Shown here: in pieces, positions 1 to 7,555 of the stretch | Numbering within the stretch: position 1 is the stretch's first letter | Layout: each line of letters opens with the position of its first letter | Assembly (NCBI RefSeq): GCF_014650335.1 | Contig: NZ_BMUT01000011.1 | Location: 268,846 to 332,845 of the forward strand | Reading direction: 5' to 3' | From: Streptomyces hiroshimensis | GTDB lineage: Bacteria > Actinomycetota > Actinomycetes > Streptomycetales > Streptomycetaceae | DNA: 64,000 bases | Notes under the pieces: model-generated | Databases searched by the model: none | What the model was told of the DNA's origin: nothing | Seen by the model: only the letters and a program-made list of their open reading frames with translations | Made by a program: the position numbers and the translations under genes

Positions 1-202
1 CGGGCAGGCCGCCCGGGGAGTCGACGAGTTCGAGACGCAGACCGGGGTGCCGGTCGAGCGCCGCCGCCAGGCCCTCCCGGAGCGCGGCCTCGTCGAGGGT
101 GCCGCGCAGGTCGATGGTGGCGGTGAAGTTGTAGGCGCGACTGCCGGGCAGCATCTGCTCGTGCAGCCAGACGATCTCCTGGGATGTGGAGAGTCCGAAC
201 AT
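1..202 (-). CDS. Nonribosomal peptide synthetase, N-terminal condensation domain (partial)
   Basis: The gene runs off the left edge; only about 67 residues are visible, starting MFGLSTSQEIVWLHEQ. The 'LSTSQEIVWLHEQMLPGS' stretch followed by a 'hNFTATIDLRGxLDEAAL' segment and 'ALDRHPGLRLEL' is the classic opening of an NRPS condensation (C) domain, which joins an upstream donor to the aminoacyl acceptor on a carrier protein. A GGAAAGG ribosome site lies just upstream of the ATG. It is the third gene of a leftward set after an MFS exporter and a free-standing C-type protein. Starting with a C domain suggests either an elongation module or a lipo-initiation module. I cannot see downstream modules, so the product is unknown. 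Confidence 0.85.
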   Translation of the reverse strand, partial: MFGLSTSQEIVWLHEQMLPGSRAYNFTATIDLRGTLDEAALREGLAAALDRHPGLRLELVDSPGGLP

Positions 203-333
203 GGTCAACCTTTCCGGTTCGGTAGGTGTACGGGCCGGAGGGCCGGGTGGGCCCGTGCGGCCGGTGGAGGGTGCCCCGGGTGGCGCGTGCCGGTTGGGCG
301 GTGCGGCGTGGGGCAGGGCGGCTTGCGGTGGGC

Positions 334-1665
334 TCAGCCCGCAGGAGCGGGATGCGCGTTGCGCGTGGCGAGCGCAGCGAGCGCGTCGGTCAGGCGGTCG
401 AAGGCCTCTTCCGCACGGTGGTCCGGAACGGCCGACCGGTCCCAGGCCATGCGGACGAGGAGGTCGGAGCCGTAGGAGACGGAGACGGCGAAGGGAGCCT
501 GTACGGGGCGGCCGTCGATGTGGGTCTCCCGCCCCGTGGCACCGCCGAGCCGCAGCGGTGGCCGGCGGCCGAGATCCTCGAAGGTGAGGAGGCCGTCCAG
601 CCGGCCGGACCACGGTGTCCCGGCCCGGCGGGCCGCGTGCACCACCTCGTCGAAGGGGGTGTCGGCGCGGTCGAGGTCGTCCCACCAGGCCGAGGCGCGC
701 TCCGCGACGTCGGTGTCGTCCGCCGGGTGCGCGACGGTGTTGAGGAAGCACCCGAGGACCGGCGCGGCACCGGGGGGCCTGCCGCCCCAGGGGTACCCCA
801 GGACCGGTACGGAGTCCGCGCCGTGGAGCGTACGGGCCGCCCCGGCGCAGGCGTCGAGGAGGACGGGGAAGGCCGTGGACCGCGCGCCGTCCCCGGTGAC
901 GGGGATCCGGCGCAGGGCGGTGCCGGTGCGGGGGCCGGTGCCCGTGCCGCTGCCGACCGGTGCGGCGGCGCCGCGGAGGCCTGCGAGGCGCTTCGCCCAG
1001 TAGGCGAGGGACTGGGGCTGCGACGCCTTCTCCTCGGCGGCGAGTTGACGGTGCACGGCGTCCGCGTAGGCGGCCATGCCGTCGGCCGCCACGTCCACGG
1101 GCACGTCCTGCGGTCCGAGCCCCTCGCGGTACGCGTCGGAGAGGCCCGCCGTGATCAGGCCCAGGGACTGCTCGTCGCAGGCCGTGTGGTCCAGGACCAC
1201 GGCGAGGATCTCCTGCGCGCCGCCGTCCGCCGAGGCGTCGTCCGCCAGGAGGAACCGCAACGGCGGGCCGTCCGCGGGCCATTCGGCCAGGGCGTGCCGC
1301 AGGGCGTCGCGGGCGGACTCGCCGGGCCGCGGCCGGACGCGGTCCACCTGCCCGGCCGGGGCGCCGGGCACCTGGAGCGGCACCCCGCGCCGCACCAGCG
1401 GGCGCGTGCGCAGCGCCGGGTGCAGGGCGGCCAGGTGCCCGGCGGCCGCGCGCAGCCGCTCGGTGTCGACGGCCCCCGCGGGGAAGGCGAAGAACAACGG
1501 GACCAGGACCGGCCGCCCGGCGGGGTCGAGCCGGCGGGCGAGGAGGAAGCGCCGCTGCGCTCCGGTGACCGGCAGCGGTGCCGGCGCGCCGCCGGGCTCG
1601 GCGGCGCCTTCGGTGAGGTTCCGGTAGCGGGCGAGGTAGGACGAGGTGATGTTGCCGGGTTGCAC
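334..1665 (-). CDS. Free-standing condensation-domain-like protein
   Basis: This 443-residue protein has the size of a single NRPS condensation domain and carries no carrier or adenylation domain. N-terminal 'LPVTGAQRRFLLARRLDP' matches the C1 core. The HHxxxDG active-site core appears as D159-H-T-A-C-D-E165: the second (catalytic) His and the Asp are kept, but the first His and the Gly are not. The C-terminal part keeps the 'GCFLNTVAHP' and 'PFDEVVHAARR' cores. It starts with GTG behind a GGGAGG site 5 bases away. It sits between an exporter and an NRPS start on the same strand, so an in-trans role (condensation, esterification or product release) in that pathway is inferred. It might also be catalytically reduced. 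Confidence 0.8.
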   Translation of the reverse strand: MQPGNITSSYLARYRNLTEGAAEPGGAPAPLPVTGAQRRFLLARRLDPAGRPVLVPLFFAFPAGAVDTERLRAAAGHLAALHPALRTRPLVRRGVPLQVPGAPAGQVDRVRPRPGESARDALRHALAEWPADGPPLRFLLADDASADGGAQEILAVVLDHTACDEQSLGLITAGLSDAYREGLGPQDVPVDVAADGMAAYADAVHRQLAAEEKASQPQSLAYWAKRLAGLRGAAAPVGSGTGTGPRTGTALRRIPVTGDGARSTAFPVLLDACAGAARTLHGADSVPVLGYPWGGRPPGAAPVLGCFLNTVAHPADDTDVAERASAWWDDLDRADTPFDEVVHAARRAGTPWSGRLDGLLTFEDLGRRPPLRLGGATGRETHIDGRPVQAPFAVSVSYGSDLLVRMAWDRSAVPDHRAEEAFDRLTDALAALATRNAHPAPAG

Positions 1666-1734
1666 GATGACCTCCCGTGCGCCGAGGGGCGCGACGGCTC
1701 GTGGGACGAGAGGAGCGATGACATGCGCCGAGCT

Positions 1735-1769
1735 GCTGCGAGCTGCGAGCTGCGAGCTGCGGGTTGCGG
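1735..1769. repeat. 7-base tandem repeat (GCTGCGA-like)
   Basis: Units GCTGCGA at 1735, 1742 and 1749 are followed by GCTGCGG and GTTGCGG. The array lies about 70 bases upstream of the GTG start of the condensation gene. Confidence 0.7.
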
Positions 1770-2068
1770 TTGCGAACTGCGGTCGTGGCGAGGGCGGCCG
1801 GGGTGGCGCGGCCGGTCCGGACGGATCGGTGGCCGGGCTGGCAGGACGGCCGGGGTGGCTCTGCCGGTCGAGGCGGTGTGGAAGTCGGCTGGGGTCGGAT
1901 GTCGGGACGGGCTGGTGACCGGGATGGCTCGGCCCTGGTCGGGGCGGTTCGTACGCTCGGGCCGGGCCCGTGATCGGGCGGCGCGGCCGGGCGGGGTCGT
2001 TCAGCCGGTCGGGGCGGTGTGGAGGTCGGCTCCACCTGGTGATCGGTGCGGCTCGGCCGGGCGGGATG

Positions 2069-2104
2069 TGCGGCGTGTGCGGGCGGTGCGGCGTGTGCGG
2101 GCGG
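2069..2104. repeat. 18-base perfect tandem duplication
   Basis: The unit TGCGGCGTGTGCGGGCGG occurs twice head to tail. It lies in the same non-coding gap as the 7-base array and the 26-base direct repeat. Confidence 0.75.
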
Positions 2105-2280
2105 GGCGGCTTGGCAGGCGCGCATTCGGGTCATCCGGGCCGGCACCGGCACTCGGGTCGGCGTCCGGGCTGCTCCATCGGCCGGGACGGCGGTGCGGCT
2201 CGTCCGGTCGGAGGACGGGTCCGGAGCCGGGTCCGGACCCGGCGGTCGTCCGGCCGCCGGCAGGCGGGGTGCGTACCCCG

Positions 2281-3540
2281 TCAGCCGGTGACCGCGGCCG
2301 CCGCAGGCAGGTCCCGCAGGCGTCGCAGCGGCGAGGCCAGGAGTGGCACCGGCACCAGCAGGATCCCGGCGGCGCACACCCATACCGCGGCGCGCGGCCC
2401 GGCCGCCTCGGCGATGCCCCCGCCGATCAGCGCGCCGAGGGGCATGGTGCCCCACACCATGAAGCGCAGCGTGGCGTTCATCCGGCCGAGCAGCTCGTCG
2501 GGGCACAGCAGTTGCCGGAAGCTGACCTGCGCGACGTTGTAGACGACGGCGCCGAAGAAGACGGCCGCGGAGGCGACGGCGAACCACACGGCGGAGGCGC
2601 CCCGGCCGGCCAGCGGCCACAGCAGGGCGAACGGGCCCGTGACGACCGTCGACAGCCAGATGACTCTGGCCTGGCCGACCGCGCGGGCGAGTGCTCCGGC
2701 GCACAGGGCACCGGCCAGACCGCCGACGGCCGAGGCCGACATCATCAGCCCCATGGCGCCGGGCGGCAGGTCCAGCACCCGCACCAGGAACACCGTCTGG
2801 ACCGCCATGAGCATCGCGGTGAAGAAGTTGGCGAGCGCCGTGGCGCAGGCGATCATGCGTAGGACCGGATGCCGGAAGACGAATGCGAGACCTTCCGCGA
2901 TCTGGGCGCGCAGCGCGACGCCCGGTGCGGGCGCCGGCTGCGGTTCGGCGGCCCGGATGCCGCGCAGGAAGAGGGCGGACAGCACATAGCCGATCGCGTC
3001 GGCCAGCAGGGCGAAGGGTGCCCCGAGGATCTGCACCAGGGCGCCGCCCAGCCCGGGGCCCGCGACCTGGGCGGACGAACGGGCCGTTTCCAGGGCGCCG
3101 TTGCCTCCGACCAGCCGGTCACGGGGCAGGAGGGACGGAAGGTAGCTCTGGTGCGCGATGTCGAAGAAGACCGTGGCCATGCCGGTGACGAGGGCGACCA
3201 CGTAGAGGTGCGCCATCGTCAGGGCCCCGGCCCAGGCGGCGAGCGGCAGGCTCGCCATCGCCGCCGCGCGGACGACGTCGGCGCGGATGAGGACCGGCAG
3301 CCGGCGCATCCGGTCCACCCACGCTCCGGCCGGCAGGCCGACCAGCAGGAACGCCGCGGTCTCGGCGGCGGTCAGCAGGCCGGCCTCCATGGGGGAGGCG
3401 TCGAGTACGACCACGGCGACCAGGGGCAGCGCCACCACGGTCACCTGGGCGCCGATCTGGCTCACCGCGGCACCGGAAAGCAGCAAACGGAAATCCCTAT
3501 TCCGTAAGAGGCCACCGCTGTGAGGCTTCATTGACAACAT
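2281..3540 (-). CDS. MFS exporter (EntS/MFS_3-like)
   Basis: A 419-residue protein with about twelve hydrophobic segments. It opens 'LLRNRDFRLLLSGAAVSQIGAQVTVVALPLVA', the hallmark of the MFS_3 / enterobactin-exporter-like group, and has the 'GAWVDRMRRLPVLIRAD' loop-2 signature. Members pump siderophores, macrolides and other small natural products out of the cell. Its position just upstream of the condensation protein and the NRPS start suggests it exports their product. Two ATG starts lie in frame (3540 and 3531) and neither has a good ribosome site; a TTGACT box about 32-37 bases upstream of 3540 would fit a leaderless or near-leaderless transcript. The substrate cannot be read from sequence. 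Confidence 0.85.
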   Translation of the reverse strand: MLSMKPHSGGLLRNRDFRLLLSGAAVSQIGAQVTVVALPLVAVVVLDASPMEAGLLTAAETAAFLLVGLPAGAWVDRMRRLPVLIRADVVRAAAMASLPLAAWAGALTMAHLYVVALVTGMATVFFDIAHQSYLPSLLPRDRLVGGNGALETARSSAQVAGPGLGGALVQILGAPFALLADAIGYVLSALFLRGIRAAEPQPAPAPGVALRAQIAEGLAFVFRHPVLRMIACATALANFFTAMLMAVQTVFLVRVLDLPPGAMGLMMSASAVGGLAGALCAGALARAVGQARVIWLSTVVTGPFALLWPLAGRGASAVWFAVASAAVFFGAVVYNVAQVSFRQLLCPDELLGRMNATLRFMVWGTMPLGALIGGGIAEAAGPRAAVWVCAAGILLVPVPLLASPLRRLRDLPAAAAVTG

Positions 3541-3858
3541 TTGGCAGACATTTGGGCATGACGATGCGCTCAGTCAAAAATGACGGATATTTTCGGTCAT
3601 TAACGTTCTCAATATGGATAACTCCTCTTGACCGACCAGTGAACCGCAGGTGCCCGCCATCTGAACGGCACCAGGTGTGACCTGCGGAGGTCCGCTGCGA
3701 CTGGGAGCAGAGGACCACTGGCCGGGGTGCGACAGGGGAATGTCCGGTAATCGGTGTCCGTGTACCGCAGAGCGCCCGCCCGGTCCGGCGGCCGGGCGGG
3801 GCGGGGGCGTGCCGCCGGACGCGCACGGCAGGCCCGCGATCCCTGGCATGATCGAGGG
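3541..3858. promoter_or_regulatory. Divergent, locally AT-rich promoter region between MFS exporter and RNase HI
   Basis: This 318-base gap has no credible gene. Next to the exporter start is an unusually AT-rich block, with inverted repeat AATGAC-N11-GTCATT (3579-3601) and, on the minus strand, TTGACT at 3572-3577. These make a plausible exporter promoter with an overlapping operator. No iron-box (DmdR/IdeR) sequence was recognised. The right half is G+C rich and featureless. Confidence 0.5.
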
Positions 3859-4539
3859 ATGTCTGAACAGATCATCGCCGCCTGTGACGGGGCATCGAAG
3901 GGCAACCCCGGGCCCGCGGGCTGGGCCTGGGTCGTCGCCGACGCGACGGGCACCCCGGAGCGCTGGGAGGCCGGCCCCCTCGGCAAGGCGACCAACAACA
4001 TCGCGGAGCTGACCGCCCTCGAACAGCTCCTGGAGGCCACGGACCCGGCCGTGCCGATGCAGGTGCGGATGGACTCGCAGTACGCGATGAACGCCGTCAC
4101 GAAGTGGCTCCCCGGCTGGAAGCGCAACGGCTGGAAGACCTCCTCCGGTTCGCCGGTGGCCAACCGCGACCTCGTCGTGCGCATCGACGCCCTCCTCGCG
4201 GGCCGCGCCGTCGAATTCCGGTACGTGCCGGCCCACCAGGAGAACGGCGACCCCCTGAACGCCATCGCCGACCAGGCGGCGAGCGACGCGGCGTCCCTCC
4301 AGCAGGCGTCCGGCACCTCGCGGGGAGCCGGGGGCATGCCCGTGCCCGCGCCGCGCGAGGCCTCCACGGCCCGGCGCAGCGGCCCGCCGAAGAGCCGCAA
4401 GCCGCGCTCCTCCGGGACGGCGACGATCAAGGCGAAGTTCGCGGGCCGGTGCCCGTGCGGCTCGTCGTACGCGGTCGGCGAGAAGATCTCCAAGGGCGAG
4501 CGCGGGTGGGGCCACCCGTCGTGCGCGGCCGCCACGTAG
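3859..4539 (+). CDS. Ribonuclease HI with C-terminal zinc-ribbon-like tail
   Basis: The 226-residue protein begins MSEQIIAACDGASKGNPGPAG. Catalytic acids of RNase HI are visible: D10 (CDGASKGNPG), E50 (NNIAELTAL), D72 (RMDSQYAM) and D138 (LNAIADQAA). The enzyme cuts RNA in RNA/DNA hybrids. Residues 1-145 are the nuclease. After a Pro/Arg/Ser-rich linker, residues about 185-226 form a second element with 'GRCPCG' and 'GWGHPSC', a probable zinc ribbon or nucleic-acid-binding tail found in actinobacterial forms; most RNase HI proteins stop near residue 155. I chose the ATG at 3859, behind GAGGG, because the 35 in-frame residues upstream are Arg/Gly-rich and not family-like. Confidence 0.88.
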   Translation: MSEQIIAACDGASKGNPGPAGWAWVVADATGTPERWEAGPLGKATNNIAELTALEQLLEATDPAVPMQVRMDSQYAMNAVTKWLPGWKRNGWKTSSGSPVANRDLVVRIDALLAGRAVEFRYVPAHQENGDPLNAIADQAASDAASLQQASGTSRGAGGMPVPAPREASTARRSGPPKSRKPRSSGTATIKAKFAGRCPCGSSYAVGEKISKGERGWGHPSCAAAT

Positions 4540-4759
4540 CCGCTGCGCAAGCGCTGCTGCGTACCCGCTGCGTGACTGCCGCCCCGGTGCCCGCCGCCTC
4601 CAGGACGCCCCGTCCGGTGCAGGTGGGGTCACCGGGGCCCAGGAGGTGACCGACCGGTCCTCAGGGTCGGCTCAACCTGGCCTATGCACGACCCCTCCCC
4701 GGTGGTGGCATGGGCCGCGCGCACAGCGAGTCCGCACGGGGGAAAGAAAGGGGAATCCC

Positions 4760-5407
4760 ATGTTCAGACCGGTGATGACCGCCGGAGCGGCCGTGGCGCT
4801 GGTGGCCGCCGCATCGTTCGCCCCCTCCTCGGCCGCCGCGGACGGGGTGCCTCCGCCGGACAGGGTCGTCATCGACGTCGTGGCGGTCAACGGCTCGGGG
4901 TGCCCGGCCGGGACGGCAGCCGTGGCGGTCGCGTCGGACAACACGGCCTTCACGGTGACGTACAGCAAGTACCTCGCCCAGGTGGGCGTCGGCGCCAAGC
5001 CGACCGACTTCCGCAAGAACTGCCAGCTCGGCCTGAACATCCACGTCCCGCAGGGCTTCACGTACGCGATCGCCAAGGCGGACTACCGGGGCTTCGCGCA
5101 CCTGGAGAACGGCGCCGCCGGCCTGGAGCGGGCCAGCTACTACTTCCAGGGGATGTCCCACACCACCTCCGTCTCCCACCGCTTCGCGGGCCCGCTCAGC
5201 GACAACTGGCAGACGACGGACGTGACGGACGCGTCCGAGCTCGTCTACGCCCCCTGCGGCGCACAGCGGCTGCTCAACGTGAACACCGAACTCCGGGTGA
5301 GCGCAGGCAGCTCGGACCCGGCGAACAGCACCAGTTTCATGGAGATGGACTCCACCGACGGCAGCGTGAGCACCCTCTACCACTTCTCGTGGAAGGAGTG
5401 CCCCTGA
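4760..5407 (+). CDS. Secreted DUF4360 protein, copy 1
   Basis: A 215-residue protein with a clear signal peptide (about residues 1-27, ending SSAAA before DGVPPPD). The mature part matches the DUF4360 family by 'DFRKNCQL', 'VPQGFTYAIAKADYRGFAHLE' and 'SSYYFQG'-like segments. Four cysteines (GCPAG, NCQL, APCGA and the C-terminal ECP) could form two disulfides. A GAAAGAAAGGGG ribosome site precedes the ATG. It is followed 60 bases later by a close paralogue of identical length, so the pair arose by tandem duplication. DUF4360 proteins are secreted and have no established function. Confidence 0.85.
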   Translation: MFRPVMTAGAAVALVAAASFAPSSAAADGVPPPDRVVIDVVAVNGSGCPAGTAAVAVASDNTAFTVTYSKYLAQVGVGAKPTDFRKNCQLGLNIHVPQGFTYAIAKADYRGFAHLENGAAGLERASYYFQGMSHTTSVSHRFAGPLSDNWQTTDVTDASELVYAPCGAQRLLNVNTELRVSAGSSDPANSTSFMEMDSTDGSVSTLYHFSWKECP

Positions 5408-5467
5408 CCGGCCGCCTTCGGGCACAGGTGTACGTCCGTGAATCCTGGACCAGGGGGAGGTATCTCC

Positions 5468-6115
5468 ATGTTGAGACCGGTGGTGATCGGCAGCGCGGCC
5501 GTCGCCCTGCTCGCCGCTTCGATCGTGCCGTCGTCGGCCACTGCAGACGGGGAGCCTCCGCCTGACAAGATCGTGATCGATGTCGTGGGTGTCAACGGAT
5601 CGGGCTGTCCCGCCGGCACGGCCAGCGTGACCGTCAGTCCAGACAACACGGCGTTTACCGTGACATACAGCAACTATCAGGCGCAGGTGGGGGTCGGCGC
5701 GAAGCCGACCGACTTCCGGAAGAACTGCCAGCTCAGCCTGAACGTCCACGTCCCGCAGGGCTTCACGTACGCGGTCGCCAAGGCGGACTACCGCGGCTTC
5801 GCCCATCTGGAGAAGGGCGCGGCGGGCCTGGAGCGGGCCAACTACTACTTCCAGGGCATGTCGCAGACCACCTTCGTGAACCACCACTTCACGGGCCCGC
5901 TCCACGACAACTGGCAGACGTCCGACACCACGGACATCGACTCGGTGGTCTATGCGCCCTGCGGGGCCGTCCGTTACCTGAACATCAACACCGAACTGCG
6001 CGTGGACGCCGGCACGTCGGACACCACGCGGACCACGAGCTTCCTGGCGATGGACTCGACGGACGGCAGCATCAGCACGCTCTACCACTTCGCCTGGAAA
6101 CAGTGCCCCCGCTGA
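5468..6115 (+). CDS. Secreted DUF4360 protein, copy 2
   Basis: This is 215 residues long and near-identical in layout to the preceding gene: signal peptide (MLRPVVIGSAAVALLAASIV...), the same four cysteines, 'KPTDFRKNCQLSLNVHVPQG' and a C-terminal 'KQCPR'. A GGGGGAGG site precedes the chosen ATG; the longer in-frame start 10 codons earlier has no ribosome site. Differences from copy 1 cluster in the signal peptide and the second half ('SQTTFVNHHFTG' versus 'SHTTSVSHRFAG'), as expected for diverging paralogues. The two genes probably share a transcript. Function is unknown. Confidence 0.85.
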   Translation: MLRPVVIGSAAVALLAASIVPSSATADGEPPPDKIVIDVVGVNGSGCPAGTASVTVSPDNTAFTVTYSNYQAQVGVGAKPTDFRKNCQLSLNVHVPQGFTYAVAKADYRGFAHLEKGAAGLERANYYFQGMSQTTFVNHHFTGPLHDNWQTSDTTDIDSVVYAPCGAVRYLNINTELRVDAGTSDTTRTTSFLAMDSTDGSISTLYHFAWKQCPR

Positions 6116-6147
6116 CCCTGACCTGACCCGTCGGCAAGCGAGGCCGG

Positions 6148-7068
6148 CTAGTCCTCCCGCGCCCACGGTCGCAGCTTGTGCGGGTTGCGGACCACCCAGA
6201 TCCGGGTGATGCGCCCGTCGGCGACGTCGAACGAGGCCACGGTCAGGACGACGCCGGCGCGCCGGGCCACCAGGCCCGGCGCACCGTTGACCGAGCGTTC
6301 CAGAAGTTCGAGGCCCGGTGCCTTGTCGGCGATGGCGACCATGTACCGGGCGATGCGCGCGCCCCCCTCGACCGGGCGCAGGGCGGTGCCGACGATGCCG
6401 CCGCCGTCGGCGGTCATCACGGCAGCCGGGTTGAGGAGGCCGACGAGGGCTGCGATGTCCTTGGTCTCCCACGCCTCTTTGACCTGTCTGACCACATCCG
6501 CCTGGCCGGTCGCCGCCGGCACCGGGGCGCGCGCGGCGCTCACCCGCCGCCGGGCGGAGGCCGCCAGTTGCTTGCAGGCTGCAGGGGTGCGCCGGAGAAC
6601 GCCGGCGATCTCGGCGAAGGGATACCGGAAGACGTCGTGCAGGACGAACGCGACCCGCTCGGCGGGCGTCATCGTCTCCAGGACGACGAGGAAGGCCATG
6701 GTCACCGACTCGTCCAGAACGATCTGATCGGCGGGGTCCGCACGGCCGGCGGGCTCGGCGCCGCCCGCACGGTCCCACTCGGTGCGGTCGGGCAGCGGCT
6801 CGGGCAGCCACGCGCCGGCATAGCGTTCACGGCGGGCCCGCGCCGAGCCGAGCACATCCAGGCAGATGCGGCCGGTCACCGTCGTCAGCCAGGCGCCGGG
6901 GGAGAGGATCTCCTCCTGCCGGCTTCGCGGCAGTCCGTACCAGCGCGCGTAGGCGTCCTGTACGGCGTCCTCGGCCTCGGTCACCGAACCGAGCAGCCGG
7001 TAGGCGACATTGATCAGCCGGCGTCGCTCGCCGGCTATCCCCTCCGCACCGGTCCCGGCACTCCCCAT
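6148..7068 (-). CDS. RNA polymerase ECF sigma factor, SigJ/ECF41 type
   Basis: A 306-residue protein with sigma region 2 (residues about 12-80), the linker 'AGAWLPEPL' (WLPEP at 87-91), sigma region 4 (about 118-178) and a C-terminal SnoaL-like domain. The WLPEP linker and the 'MTADGGG' motif (D221-GGG) are the hallmarks of ECF41-type sigma factors, in which the C-terminal domain tunes activity instead of a separate anti-sigma factor. ECF41 genes usually sit beside a carboxymuconolactone decarboxylase or oxidoreductase; here the divergent neighbour is a small membrane protein 100 bases away, a candidate target. The stop is 32 bases from the convergent DUF4360 gene. Confidence 0.88.
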   Translation of the reverse strand: MGSAGTGAEGIAGERRRLINVAYRLLGSVTEAEDAVQDAYARWYGLPRSRQEEILSPGAWLTTVTGRICLDVLGSARARRERYAGAWLPEPLPDRTEWDRAGGAEPAGRADPADQIVLDESVTMAFLVVLETMTPAERVAFVLHDVFRYPFAEIAGVLRRTPAACKQLAASARRRVSAARAPVPAATGQADVVRQVKEAWETKDIAALVGLLNPAAVMTADGGGIVGTALRPVEGGARIARYMVAIADKAPGLELLERSVNGAPGLVARRAGVVLTVASFDVADGRITRIWVVRNPHKLRPWARED

Positions 7069-7168
7069 GCTTCCGGTCGCCCCCTCGCCTTACCTTTCGC
7101 AGGCCCGCGTCGTCGGACTGGTGAGACCTTATCGACCCCTGCCCGAGGGCGGAAAAGAGGACTGTGAC

Positions 7169-7555
7169 ATGGCCACCGAGGTGACGACCGAGGCGACGGC
7201 GACGGAGAACGCACGGCGCGGCTCCGCGTTCCTGCAGACCGCGATCGTCCTGCAGACCCTGACCATCTTCCTTCAGGCGGTCTCCGCCGGACTGCTGCTG
7301 ACCTCGTCCTATGGGGAGACGCTGCACAGTGTCGGAGCCCGGGTGATGTACGGGGCGTCGATGCTGTACGCGCTCGCTGCGGTCCTGGCGTGGAAGCCGG
7401 GCGGCGGCTCGCCCCGGCCCGTCCGGCACGCGTCGGGATTCCTCGTACTCGCCTCGGTCCAGGTCGTGCTCGGCATCGCGCACGTCCCGTCGGTCCATCT
7501 CCCCCTGGGCGTCCTGATGTTCGGCCTGAGCGTGCTGGCCCTGGCCCGGCGCTAA
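7169..7555 (+). CDS. Small four-helix membrane protein
   Basis: The 128-residue protein has a polar N-terminus (MATEVTTEATATENARRG) and four hydrophobic segments (about residues 19-45, 55-75, 85-103 and 107-126), so it should be an integral inner-membrane protein. A GGAAAAGAGG site precedes the ATG. I do not recognise the family with certainty. It is divergent from the SigJ-type sigma factor, with a 100-base shared upstream region, so the sigma factor may control it. Its 3' end overlaps the convergent YoaK gene by 4 bases. Confidence 0.7.
   Translation: MATEVTTEATATENARRGSAFLQTAIVLQTLTIFLQAVSAGLLLTSSYGETLHSVGARVMYGASMLYALAAVLAWKPGGGSPRPVRHASGFLVLASVQVVLGIAHVPSVHLPLGVLMFGLSVLALARR

Larger units (their letters stand above)
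1666..2280. other. 615-bp repeat-rich gap without a convincing gene
   Basis: No open frame here has a plausible start, codon pattern or recognisable product. The gap separates the MFS exporter stop from the condensation protein start, both on the minus strand, and is far longer than other same-strand gaps in the window. It holds a run of about five 7-base GCTGCGA-like units (1735-1769), a 26-base imperfect direct repeat (1865-1890 and 2006-2031, 24 of 26 matching) and a perfect 18-base tandem duplication (2069-2086 and 2087-2104). It may contain the promoter of the condensation gene, or be the decayed remains of lost sequence. Confidence 0.6.

Noticed and set aside
226..2862. An 878-residue open frame on the plus strand over the condensation protein and exporter genes
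   Set aside because: It is antisense to two genes with clear family motifs, is Arg/Gly/Pro-rich and has no ribosome site. Long antisense frames are normal at this G+C content.
7164..7170. TGTCACA (minus strand), a possible ECF41 -35 box near the sigma factor gene
   Set aside because: No CGTC -10 element lies at the expected 16-base spacing, and the word overlaps the start codon of the divergent membrane gene.
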